Below are positions 14,318 to 22,186 of a stretch of DNA of 39,978 bases, piece after piece; the first letter of the stretch is position 1; every line of letters starts with the position of its first letter. Position numbers and translations under genes: made by a program. This DNA is from Halobiforma nitratireducens JCM 10879 (GTDB lineage Archaea > Halobacteriota > Halobacteria > Halobacteriales > Natrialbaceae), in NCBI RefSeq assembly GCF_000337895.1, contig NZ_AOMA01000017.1, positions 1 through 39,978 on the forward strand, written 5' to 3'. The notes under the pieces are model-generated. The model was not told the origin of the DNA, searched no databases, and worked only from the letters and a program-made list of their open reading frames with translations.

Positions 14318-15289
14318 TTACATGTAGCCCAGATCTCGCAGCCGCTCCATCAAGTCCTCTTTGTCCTGGGCGCGACCCGCGCGTTCGGTCGTTTCGTCCA
14401 GGTTCTGTAGCCAGGCCGGTTCGTCCTCGGTCTTCTCGGTACTGATCTCGCTGCCCAGCGAGCGAAAGCCTTCCCAGTATTTCGGCGAGACCGGCGTGTC
14501 TGCCGGCTCGAGGTCGTCGGGGAGGTCGCCTTTCCCCTTGGGCACGTACCCCTCGTCGGGGAACTCGTCGACCGTGTCGGGCACCACGAAGTTCCAGAAC
14601 CCCTCCCAGACGGCGGCCTCGTCGAACTGGAGAATGGGTTGAATACGGTCGTGAGGCGGGTAGATGTCGGGATCGTGTCGCGGCGAGAAAAAGGTCTCGT
14701 CGGCCCGTGCTTCCTGTTCGTCCCAGCGGACGCCCGAGAGGATTCCGTCGACGTCGTACTCCTCGATCGCGTCGTTGAGCGCGACCGTCTTCAGCAGGTG
14801 GTTGCCGACGTAGGTGTCGAGCAAGAACGGGAACGTGTCTTCCTCGTACTCGAGGATGTTCTCGACGTGGTGCTGATTGTGATCGCTCAGGTCGTCGATC
14901 TCGATCTCGTCGCCGGGCTCGAGGTCGTTCTCGTCGACGTAGTCGCCGACGTCCTCGTTTCGCGCGTAGACGACCTCGAGTCCCCACTCGTCGGCCCAGC
15001 GGTCGACGAAGTCGTGAATCTCGTCGAAGTGCTGGAAGTGATCGATGAAGACCGCCGGCGGCACCTCGAGGTCGTACCGCTCGGCGACCTGCGTGACGAA
15101 GTACAACACGAGCGTCGAGTCTTTCCCACCGGTCCACATGACGGCCGGGTTCTCGTACTGCTCGAGCCCCTGGCGGGTGACTTCGACGGCTTTCTCGATC
15201 TTGTCGTTGACGTGTGGGTAGTCTTCGGGGTCTTCGCTGTCGCCGTCGTCGTAGTCGACATCGACGGACTCGGGGAAGTTCTCGGGCAT
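14318..15289 (-). CDS. PAPS reductase / ATP sulfurylase-type adenine nucleotide alpha hydrolase
   Basis: A 323-residue protein of the PP-loop superfamily that includes CysH and CysD. The nucleotide-binding loop is MWTGGKDSTLVLYFV at about residues 50-64 (SGGKDS variant), followed by PPAVFIDHFQHFDEIHDFV. The block GILSGVRWDEQEARADETFFSPRHD at about 184-208 matches the CysD/CysH substrate region. No CysN is adjacent and there is no C-terminal CysH cysteine signature, so sulfate activation is not assured. In haloarchaea such genes may serve other sulfur or nucleotide chemistry. The N-terminus is extremely acidic. The ATG at 15289 fits a leaderless transcript from the TATA box at 15315-15322. A palindrome between that TATA box and the start suggests repression. 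Confidence 0.8.
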   Translation of the reverse strand: MPENFPESVDVDYDDGDSEDPEDYPHVNDKIEKAVEVTRQGLEQYENPAVMWTGGKDSTLVLYFVTQVAERYDLEVPPAVFIDHFQHFDEIHDFVDRWADEWGLEVVYARNEDVGDYVDENDLEPGDEIEIDDLSDHNQHHVENILEYEEDTFPFLLDTYVGNHLLKTVALNDAIEEYDVDGILSGVRWDEQEARADETFFSPRHDPDIYPPHDRIQPILQFDEAAVWEGFWNFVVPDTVDEFPDEGYVPKGKGDLPDDLEPADTPVSPKYWEGFRSLGSEISTEKTEDEPAWLQNLDETTERAGRAQDKEDLMERLRDLGYM

Positions 15290-15293
15290 CGGT

Positions 15294-15311
15294 GTAATTA
15301 GATATAATTAC
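15294..15311. promoter_or_regulatory. Candidate operator: 7-bp perfect inverted repeat
   Basis: GTAATTA and TAATTAC, separated by GATA, lie between the TATA box (15315-15322) and the start codon at 15289, covering the expected transcription start. A regulator bound here would block RNA polymerase. The AT-rich half-sites stand out from GC-rich surroundings. The regulator is unknown. Confidence 0.6.
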
Positions 15312-15314
15312 CTC

Positions 15315-15322
15315 GGTAAAAC
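15315..15322 (-). promoter_or_regulatory. TATA box of the PAPS reductase-family gene
   Basis: GTTTTACC on the minus strand is centred about 29 bases before the ATG at 15289. Confidence 0.55.
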
Positions 15323-15511
15323 GCTTTTGGGGACCGGAAACCTCTGTCGGGAGCGGCGGTCGGGAGGGCAGTCGCTGTCGGGTCGGAGGCCGACCCTGTG
15401 CTGTGGCCGTCCGGCCTGTTGGCCGTCGTCGGCGCACCCGCAGGACGGTTCGCGGTTGTGACGGGATCGGACAGTGCGTCGTCTCGTACGGTTCGCTGTA
15501 GTCGATTCCGC

Positions 15512-15534
15512 CGATCGCCAGCACAGGGCGATCG
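15512..15534 (-). terminator. Hairpin downstream of wecB, possible terminator
   Basis: CGATCGCC (15512-15519) pairs over 8 bp with GGCGATCG (15527-15534), starting 27 bases past the wecB stop. There is no oligo-T run, so termination is only a possibility. It could instead insulate the next gene or stabilise the 3' end. Confidence 0.35.
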
Positions 15535-15560
15535 CCGGTAACTAGTTCCAGCGATCCGTC

Positions 15561-16688
15561 TCAGTCCAGCGGCGCTGCTTCGACCTCCCGCTCGAGAGAG
15601 GGAGCACCGCTCTCGAGGTCGTCCTCGAGTTTCCGCCCCAGCAGGCGGACGATCCGCTCGCTCGCCAGGCCATCGCCGTACGGACGGGGGTGGGAGTCGG
15701 GCTTCCAGTTGCTCGTAAGCGCCTGGCGGATTCGTCGTTCGTCGGCGGCGACCAGCCGGTTCCAGCCGGCGTCGACGGTCTCGGTCCACTCGGTCTCCGG
15801 ACGCATCGTCACACAGCGGGTCTCGAGGAAGAACGCCTCCTTCTGGACGCCGCCGGAGTCGGTCGCGACTCGTTCGGCCGCATCGAGCAGCCGTACGAAG
15901 TCGAGATATCCCTGTGGCTCGATCACCTCGAGTGTGTCCCGCGTCCGGTCCCAGAGGCCGTACTCCCGGAGCCGATCGACGGTTCGTGGATGAGCCGGGA
16001 AGACGACCGGCTGGGGAACGTCGGCAAGCGCCGCGACGATCGACTCGAGGTTCTCTCTCACGTCGGTATTTCGCTGTCGGTGGACCGTTGCGAGGACGAA
16101 CCTGCCATCGTCGACCCCCAGGTCCTCGAGTATCGTGGATCGCTCCCGGGAGCGGTCACGGGCTTTCAGCAGGGCGTCGTACATCACGTCGCCGGTCCAG
16201 TAAACCCCGTCGGTGATCCCCTCGGCAGCGAGGTTGTCAACCGCCGTCTCGCTTGGGGCGAAACACAACTCGGAGGCGTGATCGGTCATCACGCGGTTGA
16301 CCTCTTCGGGCATCGCCCGGTTGTCGCTCCGGAGCCCGGCCTCGACGTGAGCGACCGTCACGTCGCGTTTCGACCCGACGATAGCTCCTGCCAGCGTCGA
16401 GTTCGTGTCGCCGTACAGCAGGAGCACGTCGGGTGTGGTCTCCTCGAGGACCGGCTCGAGGGCGGCGATCATCTTCGCGGTCTGTCGGCCGTGGGTGTCC
16501 GACTGGACGCCCAGGTTGTAGTCGGGTTCGGGAATGTCCAGCTCCTCGAAGAAGACGTCCGACAGTTCTTCGTCGTAGTGTTGGCCGGTGTGGACCAGCA
16601 CCTCGTCGCCGACGGCACGGAGTTTGCGCGAGACGACGGCGGCTTTGACGAACTGTGGCCGTGCGCCGACGATCGAGCAGACGCGCAT
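15561..16688 (-). CDS. wecB: UDP-N-acetylglucosamine 2-epimerase (non-hydrolysing)
   Basis: A 375-residue GT-B-fold enzyme that interconverts UDP-GlcNAc and UDP-ManNAc, feeding N-glycans, capsule or S-layer glycans. Family blocks in order are VGARPQFVKAA at about 7-17, VHTGQHYDEELSDVFF, LYGDTNSTLAGA, AHVEAGLRS, MPEEVNRVMTDHASELCFAPS, ATVHRQRNTD and TDSGGVQKEAFFL. The catalytic Asp, Glu and His regions are intact and the length is normal. No glycosyltransferase or UDP-ManNAc dehydrogenase is adjacent, so it acts with genes elsewhere. A Shine-Dalgarno site sits 4 bases ahead of the ATG, and the stop of a small upstream ORF overlaps it (TGATG), implying a leadered mRNA. Confidence 0.93.
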   Translation of the reverse strand: MRVCSIVGARPQFVKAAVVSRKLRAVGDEVLVHTGQHYDEELSDVFFEELDIPEPDYNLGVQSDTHGRQTAKMIAALEPVLEETTPDVLLLYGDTNSTLAGAIVGSKRDVTVAHVEAGLRSDNRAMPEEVNRVMTDHASELCFAPSETAVDNLAAEGITDGVYWTGDVMYDALLKARDRSRERSTILEDLGVDDGRFVLATVHRQRNTDVRENLESIVAALADVPQPVVFPAHPRTVDRLREYGLWDRTRDTLEVIEPQGYLDFVRLLDAAERVATDSGGVQKEAFFLETRCVTMRPETEWTETVDAGWNRLVAADERRIRQALTSNWKPDSHPRPYGDGLASERIVRLLGRKLEDDLESGAPSLEREVEAAPLD

Positions 16689-16873
16689 CAGCTCACCTCC
16701 GCCGCGGCGCGCGGGCTTGCGGCGTCGCGGGTACGAGCATCGCGGGTACGAGCGTCGAGGACGGCCGGTTCGACGAGAGACGCTGGTGGTCGGGACGCCG
16801 GTCGGACGGTGCTCCGTTCGTCCCTTCCCCGGAGGGACCGCTCCCGTCGACTGACGTTCACCTCGGAGAGCAT
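16688..16873 (-). CDS. Possible leader ORF coupled to wecB
   Basis: A 61-codon frame whose TGA overlaps the wecB ATG by one base, the arrangement expected for translational coupling. The peptide is arginine-rich with a repeated RTRDA element, from a 15-bp tandem repeat at 16725-16754, and it lacks the acidic bias of haloarchaeal proteins. It may be a leader peptide, untranslated leader, or chance. Support is positional: wecB has a Shine-Dalgarno site, so something is transcribed upstream, and a weak TATA-like CGATATGG lies about 27 bases before this ATG. No function is proposed. Confidence 0.3.
   Translation of the reverse strand: MLSEVNVSRRERSLRGRDERSTVRPASRPPASLVEPAVLDARTRDARTRDAASPRAAAEVS
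16693..16700 (-). promoter_or_regulatory. Shine-Dalgarno site of wecB
   Basis: GGAGGTGA on the minus strand lies 4 bases ahead of the ATG at 16688. It supports both the start choice and a leadered transcript. Confidence 0.7.
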
Positions 16874-17233
16874 GTAGTCGCCGTTCCAGCGTTCACCATA
16901 TCGTTATCAACGTGCTACCCCGTCCGTCCCCGTTGGGTGGTACCGATACGGACGGGATACGCCCCCGTCGATCTCGGGCCGGCACACCGCTCGGCCGGGG
17001 CCCCCGCTCGCGGTCGTCTCCACGGCGAACGACCGTGGAACGGAGTCCCTTCCACAGCCCGCCGAAAGACACGTGTCTCGACAGGCTCCGATTTCGACGG
17101 TGAACCACGGTGTTACTCGAGGGAACCGGATCGCTACTCGAGGGAGTCGGCGGCTCCGATCCCGCCTCGACTTGAAGCGCGTCGAAATGAACCCGCATCG
17201 GAATCCGTCACCGATCCGAACGACACGTTCGAC
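16874..17233. other. Intergenic region upstream of wecB leader and the acidic protein gene
   Basis: A divergent spacer. Near its left end, CACCATATCGTTATCAACGTG contains the only AT-rich patch and probably the minus-strand promoter. The rest is GC-rich, with frames open but no recognisable protein. No clear TATA box precedes the plus-strand gene at 17234. Confidence 0.4.
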
Positions 17234-17674
17234 ATGACAGAGCGGCCGCCCTCCCCTCCGTCTCCTGACCTGCCATCTGGGATCGAATCGAACGCCACTG
17301 GGTCCGAGTCCGAGTCCGAGTCCGGGTCCGGGTCGGAATCCGAGTCGGAACCGGATACCGACGACGAGACCGCGTCGGATGGTCCGAGGGCTCGGCCCGA
17401 TCACGATTCCGATTCCGATTCCGAGTCCGCTTCCGCGTCGGCCCCCGACCCGATCGTCCTGACGACACCCCAACTCGCGACAGCCATCGAATCGTGGCTC
17501 GGTCACTCGCCGGACGACGACCTCCTCGAGTCGCTCCTGCTTGCACTCGACCGACGCGACCTGCTCGAGTGTGAGGGGCTGACCCGAGATGGCGAGTATC
17601 GGTGGAACCTCACCGATACGCCGGAACAGATCGGGGACGCGATCGCCGAGGTCGTGATCGACGTGCTCAGATAG
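17234..17674 (+). CDS. Acidic Ser/Glu/Asp-rich protein with C-terminal helical domain
   Basis: A 146-residue protein, not recognised. Residues about 1-75 are low-complexity, with an SE/SD repeat tract encoded by TCCGAG/TCCGAC-type hexamers and proline-rich flanks. Residues about 80-146 look folded: LTTPQLATAIESWLG, then DDLLESLLLALDRRDLLECEG, then YRWNLTDTPEQIGDAIAEVVIDVL. The order of two helices and a hydrophobic hairpin resembles a small winged-helix-like domain, but this is only an impression. The start is uncertain because the frame stays open upstream. The ATG at 17234 is the first that gives an acidic protein. The next gene also begins with an SD repeat and may belong with it. Confidence 0.6.
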   Translation: MTERPPSPPSPDLPSGIESNATGSESESESGSGSESESEPDTDDETASDGPRARPDHDSDSDSESASASAPDPIVLTTPQLATAIESWLGHSPDDDLLESLLLALDRRDLLECEGLTRDGEYRWNLTDTPEQIGDAIAEVVIDVLR

Positions 17675-17773
17675 CTGTAGTCAGTTCGTGCCGATCCCGC
17701 GGTCGGCACGTGTTGCTCACTGGTGGCGCATGGGGAAGTTATTTCACAGCGCGATCTATCACCATCTAACTAT

Positions 17774-19171
17774 ATGGTCTCCGACTCTGCCTCCGACTCC
17801 GACTCCGACTCCGATCCCGACCCCCCTCCTCCACTCAGTCGCCGTCGACTCCTCGGTGGTCTCGCGGCCGGACTCGGACTGGGCGGCGGTGCCGTCGTCG
17901 TCACCGGCGCGACGCGACCGACCCTTCTGCCGAACGTGCTGGCCGACTGGGCGACCAACTACTATCCGACGCCGCCCCGGACCCAGTCGCTCTGGCAGCC
18001 GACGGTAACCGACGCCCACGCCAGCGATGCGGTCGACCGGCTGGTAGCCGTCGAGGACGAGGCACTCGAGCGGTGGGACGAGATCGATCCCGACGAGCAT
18101 CGGCTCCGCGGGTCAGGTGGCTGGCTCTCGTCCGCGGAGGAGTCGCTCGCCGACGGCGATTACGCCGCCGCGCTTTCTCGATCGAGGACGGGGCTGCGGT
18201 TCGCCGGCGAGAGCCTCGGTGAAGCTAACGCGAGGGTAGGCGAGGACGACCTCGAGCCAGTCGTCGACCGCGCCGCCGACGTGCTCACGCGGGTCGATGC
18301 GGTGCTCGACGACCTCGAGTCGTACCCGGTCGCCGATCCGGTACGCGATCTAGGCTGGTACGCCGAAATCGAATCCGACCTCCGGACGGCCCGTCGTCTC
18401 GCGCGGTTTAGCGGGTTCGAGGACCTTCGGGACGAACGGACGGGAGACGGGACACTCGACGGAACCGTTTCCGACCGTCCGGAATACGACCCGCGTGATG
18501 TCGGCGAGATCACCGCAGCCCTGTTGCAGGCCGAACTACTCGTCGAAACCGCCGAACACTATCGTGCCCACCTCCGGGACAACCTCGCGGACGAGGGCGG
18601 TGGCGACCCCTTCCACGACCATCTCCGGGACCTCGTCGGGACGTTCGGCGACGAACTCGACGGAGTCCCGACCAGAAACGAGATCGAGTCGGCGGTCGTC
18701 GACGATACGGGCTCGTACGGACCCTACGAGTTCGCTCGCATGCGGCTCGCAGGATGGGCGCTTCCGCGCTCGTTCGAGTTACCGGACGACACAGCTCCGG
18801 AGGCGGAGTTTCTGGTCCGCGAGGTACTCGATCTGTCCCGGACGTTGGTCGACTGGCGTGCCCACGAGCGCGCGACGGATGCCCTCGCCGTCGATCCCGA
18901 CGACGACGGGTTCGACCCTGGACACGTCCTTGCGGAGCAACGCCGCGGCCGCTCGGCGTACCGGGACGTGATCGGCTCCGATCCCTCGCCGTTTCTGGTC
19001 GTGCTTTCGGAGCCGGGAGTCGGAAACCTCCGGGTCGCGGACGTCGACCGTGACTGGGACGATCGCTGGACGCCGTGGCACGAGCGGATTCAGTCGTATC
19101 TGAACGCTCTGCTCGGCCGGAGTCGCTTACAGGAGTATCCGGCCGTCTACGGAACGATCGTCGAGAACTGA
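17774..19171 (+). CDS. Tat-exported protein of unknown function with Ser-Asp N-terminal repeat
   Basis: A 465-residue protein. An SD-repeat segment (residues about 5-14) and a proline run precede a twin-arginine signal SRRRLLGG at 22-29. A glycine/alanine-rich hydrophobic stretch to about 43 has no lipobox cysteine, so the protein is exported or membrane-anchored by this helix. The rest is acidic and mostly helical, with DLGWYAEIESDLRTARRLARFSG and AELLVETAEHYRAHLRDNL. It has no recognised catalytic motif. An unusually long n-region ahead of the Tat motif suggests either a real extension or a later true start, but no ATG lies between. The AT-rich GTTATTTC about 32 bases upstream supports the ATG at 17774. 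Confidence 0.7.
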   Translation: MVSDSASDSDSDSDPDPPPPLSRRRLLGGLAAGLGLGGGAVVVTGATRPTLLPNVLADWATNYYPTPPRTQSLWQPTVTDAHASDAVDRLVAVEDEALERWDEIDPDEHRLRGSGGWLSSAEESLADGDYAAALSRSRTGLRFAGESLGEANARVGEDDLEPVVDRAADVLTRVDAVLDDLESYPVADPVRDLGWYAEIESDLRTARRLARFSGFEDLRDERTGDGTLDGTVSDRPEYDPRDVGEITAALLQAELLVETAEHYRAHLRDNLADEGGGDPFHDHLRDLVGTFGDELDGVPTRNEIESAVVDDTGSYGPYEFARMRLAGWALPRSFELPDDTAPEAEFLVREVLDLSRTLVDWRAHERATDALAVDPDDDGFDPGHVLAEQRRGRSAYRDVIGSDPSPFLVVLSEPGVGNLRVADVDRDWDDRWTPWHERIQSYLNALLGRSRLQEYPAVYGTIVEN

Positions 19172-19267
19172 CGACGCGTCGGCGCTACCGTCGGCGGAAA
19201 GCGGTCGCTCTGAGTTGCCGAACAGACCGAACCGGACTGGATGCGCGGAGCCGTACCGTGCTCCGTT

Positions 19268-19852
19268 TCAGTCGCTGATGAACTTGTTGTCCCGCCAGTT
19301 GACGCCTGTCTCACCCGAGCCATGGTCGCGGGGCCCCTCGACGACTTCGATATCCGCCGGTCGCGGCTCGCCGTCGACGATCCGGGTCGCCTCGAGGTCG
19401 CCGTTGTGCTCCGAAATGGCGGTCAGCGTCCCCTTCTCGGCTGCTTCAGCGATCTCACAGAGAACGAGGAACATCTCGTACTGCAACAGCGAGTTCTGGA
19501 GGACCGTCTCGCGGTCACCTTTGAACGCCGCGAACTCGACGAGTTCGGACTCGATCTCCTCTTCTTCCTCCTCGTCCCAGCTGAACGACTGCTGGCGGCG
19601 CTCGTCGGGGTCTTCCTCGTAGACCCGGTTTTCGGTAACGCTGGCTTTGAGTTGGGCCGTCGGCGTGTACTTGCTGACGGATTGATCCTCGGCGACCGCC
19701 TTGAGAATCAGGGTGTTGTTCCGCCGCGTGATCTCCACGTCGTCGATTCCGTCGGGGTATTTTGCCTCGTCGATGTGCTCTCGGAGGTCTTCGAGGGGCA
19801 GTTCGAGCGTCGAATGCAGCCGATATACGTGTCTGGATTCCTCAGTTGACAT
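19268..19852 (-). CDS. Conserved-looking acidic haloarchaeal protein, unknown function
   Basis: A 194-residue soluble protein starting MSTEESRHVYRLHSTLELP. The N-terminal part (LEDLREHIDEAKYPDGIDDVEITRRNNTLILKAVA) looks like an alpha/beta domain. The middle has a polyglutamate stretch (WDEEEEEEIESELVEF), followed by the helix LLQYEMFLVLCEIAEAAEKG and a C-terminal tail PRDHGSGETGVNWRDNKFISD. It is reminiscent of proteins found across haloarchaea that carry only a domain-of-unknown-function label. No enzymatic motif is visible. The ATG at 19852 is the first in frame after AT-rich sequence. The minus-strand glutaredoxin gene lies 116 bp upstream. Confidence 0.75.
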   Translation of the reverse strand: MSTEESRHVYRLHSTLELPLEDLREHIDEAKYPDGIDDVEITRRNNTLILKAVAEDQSVSKYTPTAQLKASVTENRVYEEDPDERRQQSFSWDEEEEEEIESELVEFAAFKGDRETVLQNSLLQYEMFLVLCEIAEAAEKGTLTAISEHNGDLEATRIVDGEPRPADIEVVEGPRDHGSGETGVNWRDNKFISD

Positions 19853-19968
19853 AGTGGGGAGTGCGGCAAGGGTTCTTACCCTCTACTACGCCCGGGTGAC
19901 TTATATGATCTGCTATTAAATGCGTGAAATACCAGTACGGACAAATTTAAGTCGCCTGTCGGGCCCAA

Positions 19969-20313
19969 CTACTCGGCGTTGAGCGTCTCGGCCAGTTCGT
20001 CGCGCTCTTCGAGCTCCTCGAGGATGTCCGAGCCGCCGACGAACTCACCGTCGACGAACGTCTGCGGGATCGTCTCCCACCCGCTGTGTTCCTCGAGGGC
20101 GACGCGGTACTCGTCTAACGACTCGAGGACGTCGACGGTCTCGTACTCGTCGCGGTGGTGGTCGATCAGGCCGAGGGCTTTGCGGGAGTACCCACATTGG
20201 GGCATCAACTCGGTCCCTTTCATGAACAGAACGACGTCGTTCTCCGCGATCGTCTCGGCGACCTGCTCGGTGACCTCTTCCTGGTCGAGACCCTGGTTCG
20301 GTGGGAAATCCAT
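19969..20313 (-). CDS. Monothiol glutaredoxin (Grx4/PICOT type)
   Basis: A 114-residue glutaredoxin-fold protein. The first strand DVVLFMKGTELMPQCGYS carries the Grx4-type active site CGYS, a variant of the usual CGFS. The conserved MKGT lysine is five to twelve residues before the cysteine, as in iron-sulfur-cluster-carrying members. The WETIPQTFVDGEFVGGSDILEELEE block has the cis-proline TIPQ and the GG-(S/C)-D glutathione-binding motif. Such proteins deliver or store Fe-S clusters. Haloarchaea make gamma-glutamylcysteine instead of glutathione, which probably serves as ligand here. The ATG at 20313 has GCATATGC about 29 bases upstream. It is a single gene on this strand. Confidence 0.9.
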   Translation of the reverse strand: MDFPPNQGLDQEEVTEQVAETIAENDVVLFMKGTELMPQCGYSRKALGLIDHHRDEYETVDVLESLDEYRVALEEHSGWETIPQTFVDGEFVGGSDILEELEERDELAETLNAE

Positions 20314-20338
20314 GTGTCCCGTGATAGGGAGGTAAACG

Positions 20339-20346
20339 GCATATGC
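20339..20346 (-). promoter_or_regulatory. TATA-like box of the monothiol glutaredoxin gene
   Basis: GGCATATG-type sequence on the minus strand, centred about 29 bases before the ATG at 20313. Confidence 0.4.
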
Positions 20347-20431
20347 CTTGCGTCACTCCCCTGCAATTGTAACCGATACTGGTTACGCCGTCCGCCGCTC
20401 GTTCGAACGACGCCACGTGCCGGGAGAGGGG

Positions 20432-21772
20432 CTACTCCGGTGGCTCGAGTCGGACGATCCGGTCGTCGGTCTCGCGCGGAAACTCCCCGCCTGCCCTGCC
20501 GTCACGGTTGGACGTGAGCAGGTATACAGCACCGTCAGGGCCGGGCTCGGCGTGTCGGAGCCGACCGTAGGTCCCTTCGAACAGCCGGTTGACACTCGCA
20601 GTGAACCGGTCGTCGAGCCAGGGCTGGTCGTAACCGCCTTCGGCGACGGTCGTGTCACCGGATCGTAGCGTCACGACGAATAGAGTCTCCGACACGAGCC
20701 CGCAGACGAACAGGCGGTTCTCCCAGGGCTCGATCCTCTCCTCGCCGTAGAACGCGAGCCCGGACGGTGCCCACGTCGTCTCCGGGCCGGTGTTGACCAC
20801 CGGCGGCGTCGCATCCTCGTGGTCGTCGTAGTTCTCGTACTCGGGGTCGTCGGGACCGCCACGAACGAGGTCCCACCCGTAGTTCCCGCCGGCCCGGAGC
20901 AGCGACACCTCGTCTCGAGCAACGGGTCCGTGTTCGGCGATCACCGGCGTCCCCTCCGGCGTGAAGTCGATTCCTTGGGGGTTTCGATGGCCGAGCGTGT
21001 AGGTGCGTGGATCGCCCGCTTCACCCCAGTCGGGATTGTCGGGTGCGGAATCGCCGTCGGGCGTGACCCGTAGTACGGCCCCCGCGAGCGAACCGGGGTC
21101 CTGTGTCAGCGCCGGCGCTTCGGCGTCGCCGGTCAGCACCCACAGGTAGTCGTCGGGTCCGAAAGCGATGCGCCCGCCGTTGTGAGTCGTCGCCCCGGGA
21201 ATCCCCTCGACGATCGGCCGTGGGTCCGGCTCGTGATCGTCGCTTTCGGGTTCGAGGTCGTACCGGACGACGCGGTTCCCGACGCTCCCGTCGTCGACGG
21301 TGTAGTAGACGTACAGGGCCGCAACGTCCGGGTACTCCGGATGGACGGCGACGCCGAGCGTCCCGCCCTCGCCGGGTGCGGCCCGATCCGGGAGGTCTCC
21401 ACCCTCGAGAACGATGTCCCCGTCTTCGGGCGAGAGGTCCGCTCCGGTCGCGAGGTCGCCGGCGTCGAACCGTCGAACGCCGCCGTCCCGTTCGGTGACG
21501 AAGGCGTCGCCGTCGGCGAACGTGAGGTCCCAGGGAATCTCGAGGTTCGAGACGACGGTCGTCGCGTCGACGTCGCCTTCGCCCGGGACGCCGACGGCCG
21601 GCTCCCAGTCGGGCTCGGTCCAGTCGTCGTCGGGGACGTCTTCAGGCGTGACGAGTTCGACGGCGGCGGAGTCCGACTCGAGTCGGTCGAGACAGCCGGC
21701 AGTACCGATCGGAACCGAAAGCGAGGCCGCCAGACCCACTCTCGAGAGCAGTCGGCGACGTGTCGAGGGCAT
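20432..21772 (-). CDS. PQQ-type glucose/sorbosone dehydrogenase-like lipoprotein
   Basis: A 446-residue exported beta-propeller protein. The N-terminus has a Tat motif (RRRLLS, residues 5-10), a hydrophobic stretch and a lipobox ending TAGC with Cys27, so it is a Tat lipoprotein on the outer face of the membrane. Family blocks are LEIPWDLTFADGDAFVTERDG, LGVAVHPEYPD, THNGGRIAFGPDDYLWVLTGD, TYTLGHRNPQGIDFTPEGTPVIAEHGP and NYGW. The conserved His of HNGGR and HRNPQG correspond to the cofactor-site residues of soluble aldose dehydrogenases. PQQ synthesis genes are absent nearby, and many archaeal homologues have untested cofactor use. It stands alone. Confidence 0.88.
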   Translation of the reverse strand: MPSTRRRLLSRVGLAASLSVPIGTAGCLDRLESDSAAVELVTPEDVPDDDWTEPDWEPAVGVPGEGDVDATTVVSNLEIPWDLTFADGDAFVTERDGGVRRFDAGDLATGADLSPEDGDIVLEGGDLPDRAAPGEGGTLGVAVHPEYPDVAALYVYYTVDDGSVGNRVVRYDLEPESDDHEPDPRPIVEGIPGATTHNGGRIAFGPDDYLWVLTGDAEAPALTQDPGSLAGAVLRVTPDGDSAPDNPDWGEAGDPRTYTLGHRNPQGIDFTPEGTPVIAEHGPVARDEVSLLRAGGNYGWDLVRGGPDDPEYENYDDHEDATPPVVNTGPETTWAPSGLAFYGEERIEPWENRLFVCGLVSETLFVVTLRSGDTTVAEGGYDQPWLDDRFTASVNRLFEGTYGRLRHAEPGPDGAVYLLTSNRDGRAGGEFPRETDDRIVRLEPPE

Positions 21773-21868
21773 GAGTGTCTCTACGGGCTGGGGTGTCGAG
21801 TTTCTTGGCCCGGGTTCAGGTCCGAGTCCGATTCGGACCTCGACTCTCAGGCCTCGCCATTCGAGCCA

Positions 21869-22141
21869 CTACGTCTCGGATCGAAGCCAGCGATAGAGAC
21901 CGACGGCCCCGAGAACGGCGATGACGGCCCACGACCCGACGACGATCACCGAGCCGAGCTGTACCGCGAGCACACGAGGAGCTCCGGTCTCGAGACGGTC
22001 GGCCCACGCGAGGTTCGCGAGCACGTCGAACAGACCGATCCAGCCGGCGATCACGAACCCGGCTGTGGCGACTCCTGCCCAGAGCAGTTGCTTTCGCAGG
22101 GAGTAGATCGGCTCCGAATCGTCGCGTCGGTCGGTTCCCAT
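21869..22141 (-). CDS. 90-residue two-span membrane protein
   Basis: A small protein with hydrophobic segments LLWAGVATAGFVIAGWIGLF and VLAVQLGSVIVVGSWAVIAVLGAVGLY, a short loop ADRLETGAP between them, and a charged N-terminus (GTDRRDDSEPIYS). It is predicted to insert as a hairpin. No family is recognised. It follows the deoxyhypusine synthase gene by 45 bp on the same strand, so it may be the second gene of that transcript. No separate promoter is obvious. Confidence 0.7.
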   Translation of the reverse strand: MGTDRRDDSEPIYSLRKQLLWAGVATAGFVIAGWIGLFDVLANLAWADRLETGAPRVLAVQLGSVIVVGSWAVIAVLGAVGLYRWLRSET

Positions 22142-22186
22142 CGGCGAGAGCGAGCGGTGTCTCGGGGTGTCGGTCCTGGGCCGTCG

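Noticed and set aside
14639-15301. A 220-codon plus-strand frame opposite the PAPS reductase-family gene
   Set aside because: It has the typical valine/leucine/aspartate-rich antisense pattern and no family features.
19900-19968. AT-rich stretch with TTATATGATC and CAAATTTAAG between the acidic protein and glutaredoxin genes
   Set aside because: It looks like a promoter region, but no start codon fits a plus-strand gene, and spacing to the minus-strand ATG at 19852 is too long for the leaderless pattern. Left unassigned.
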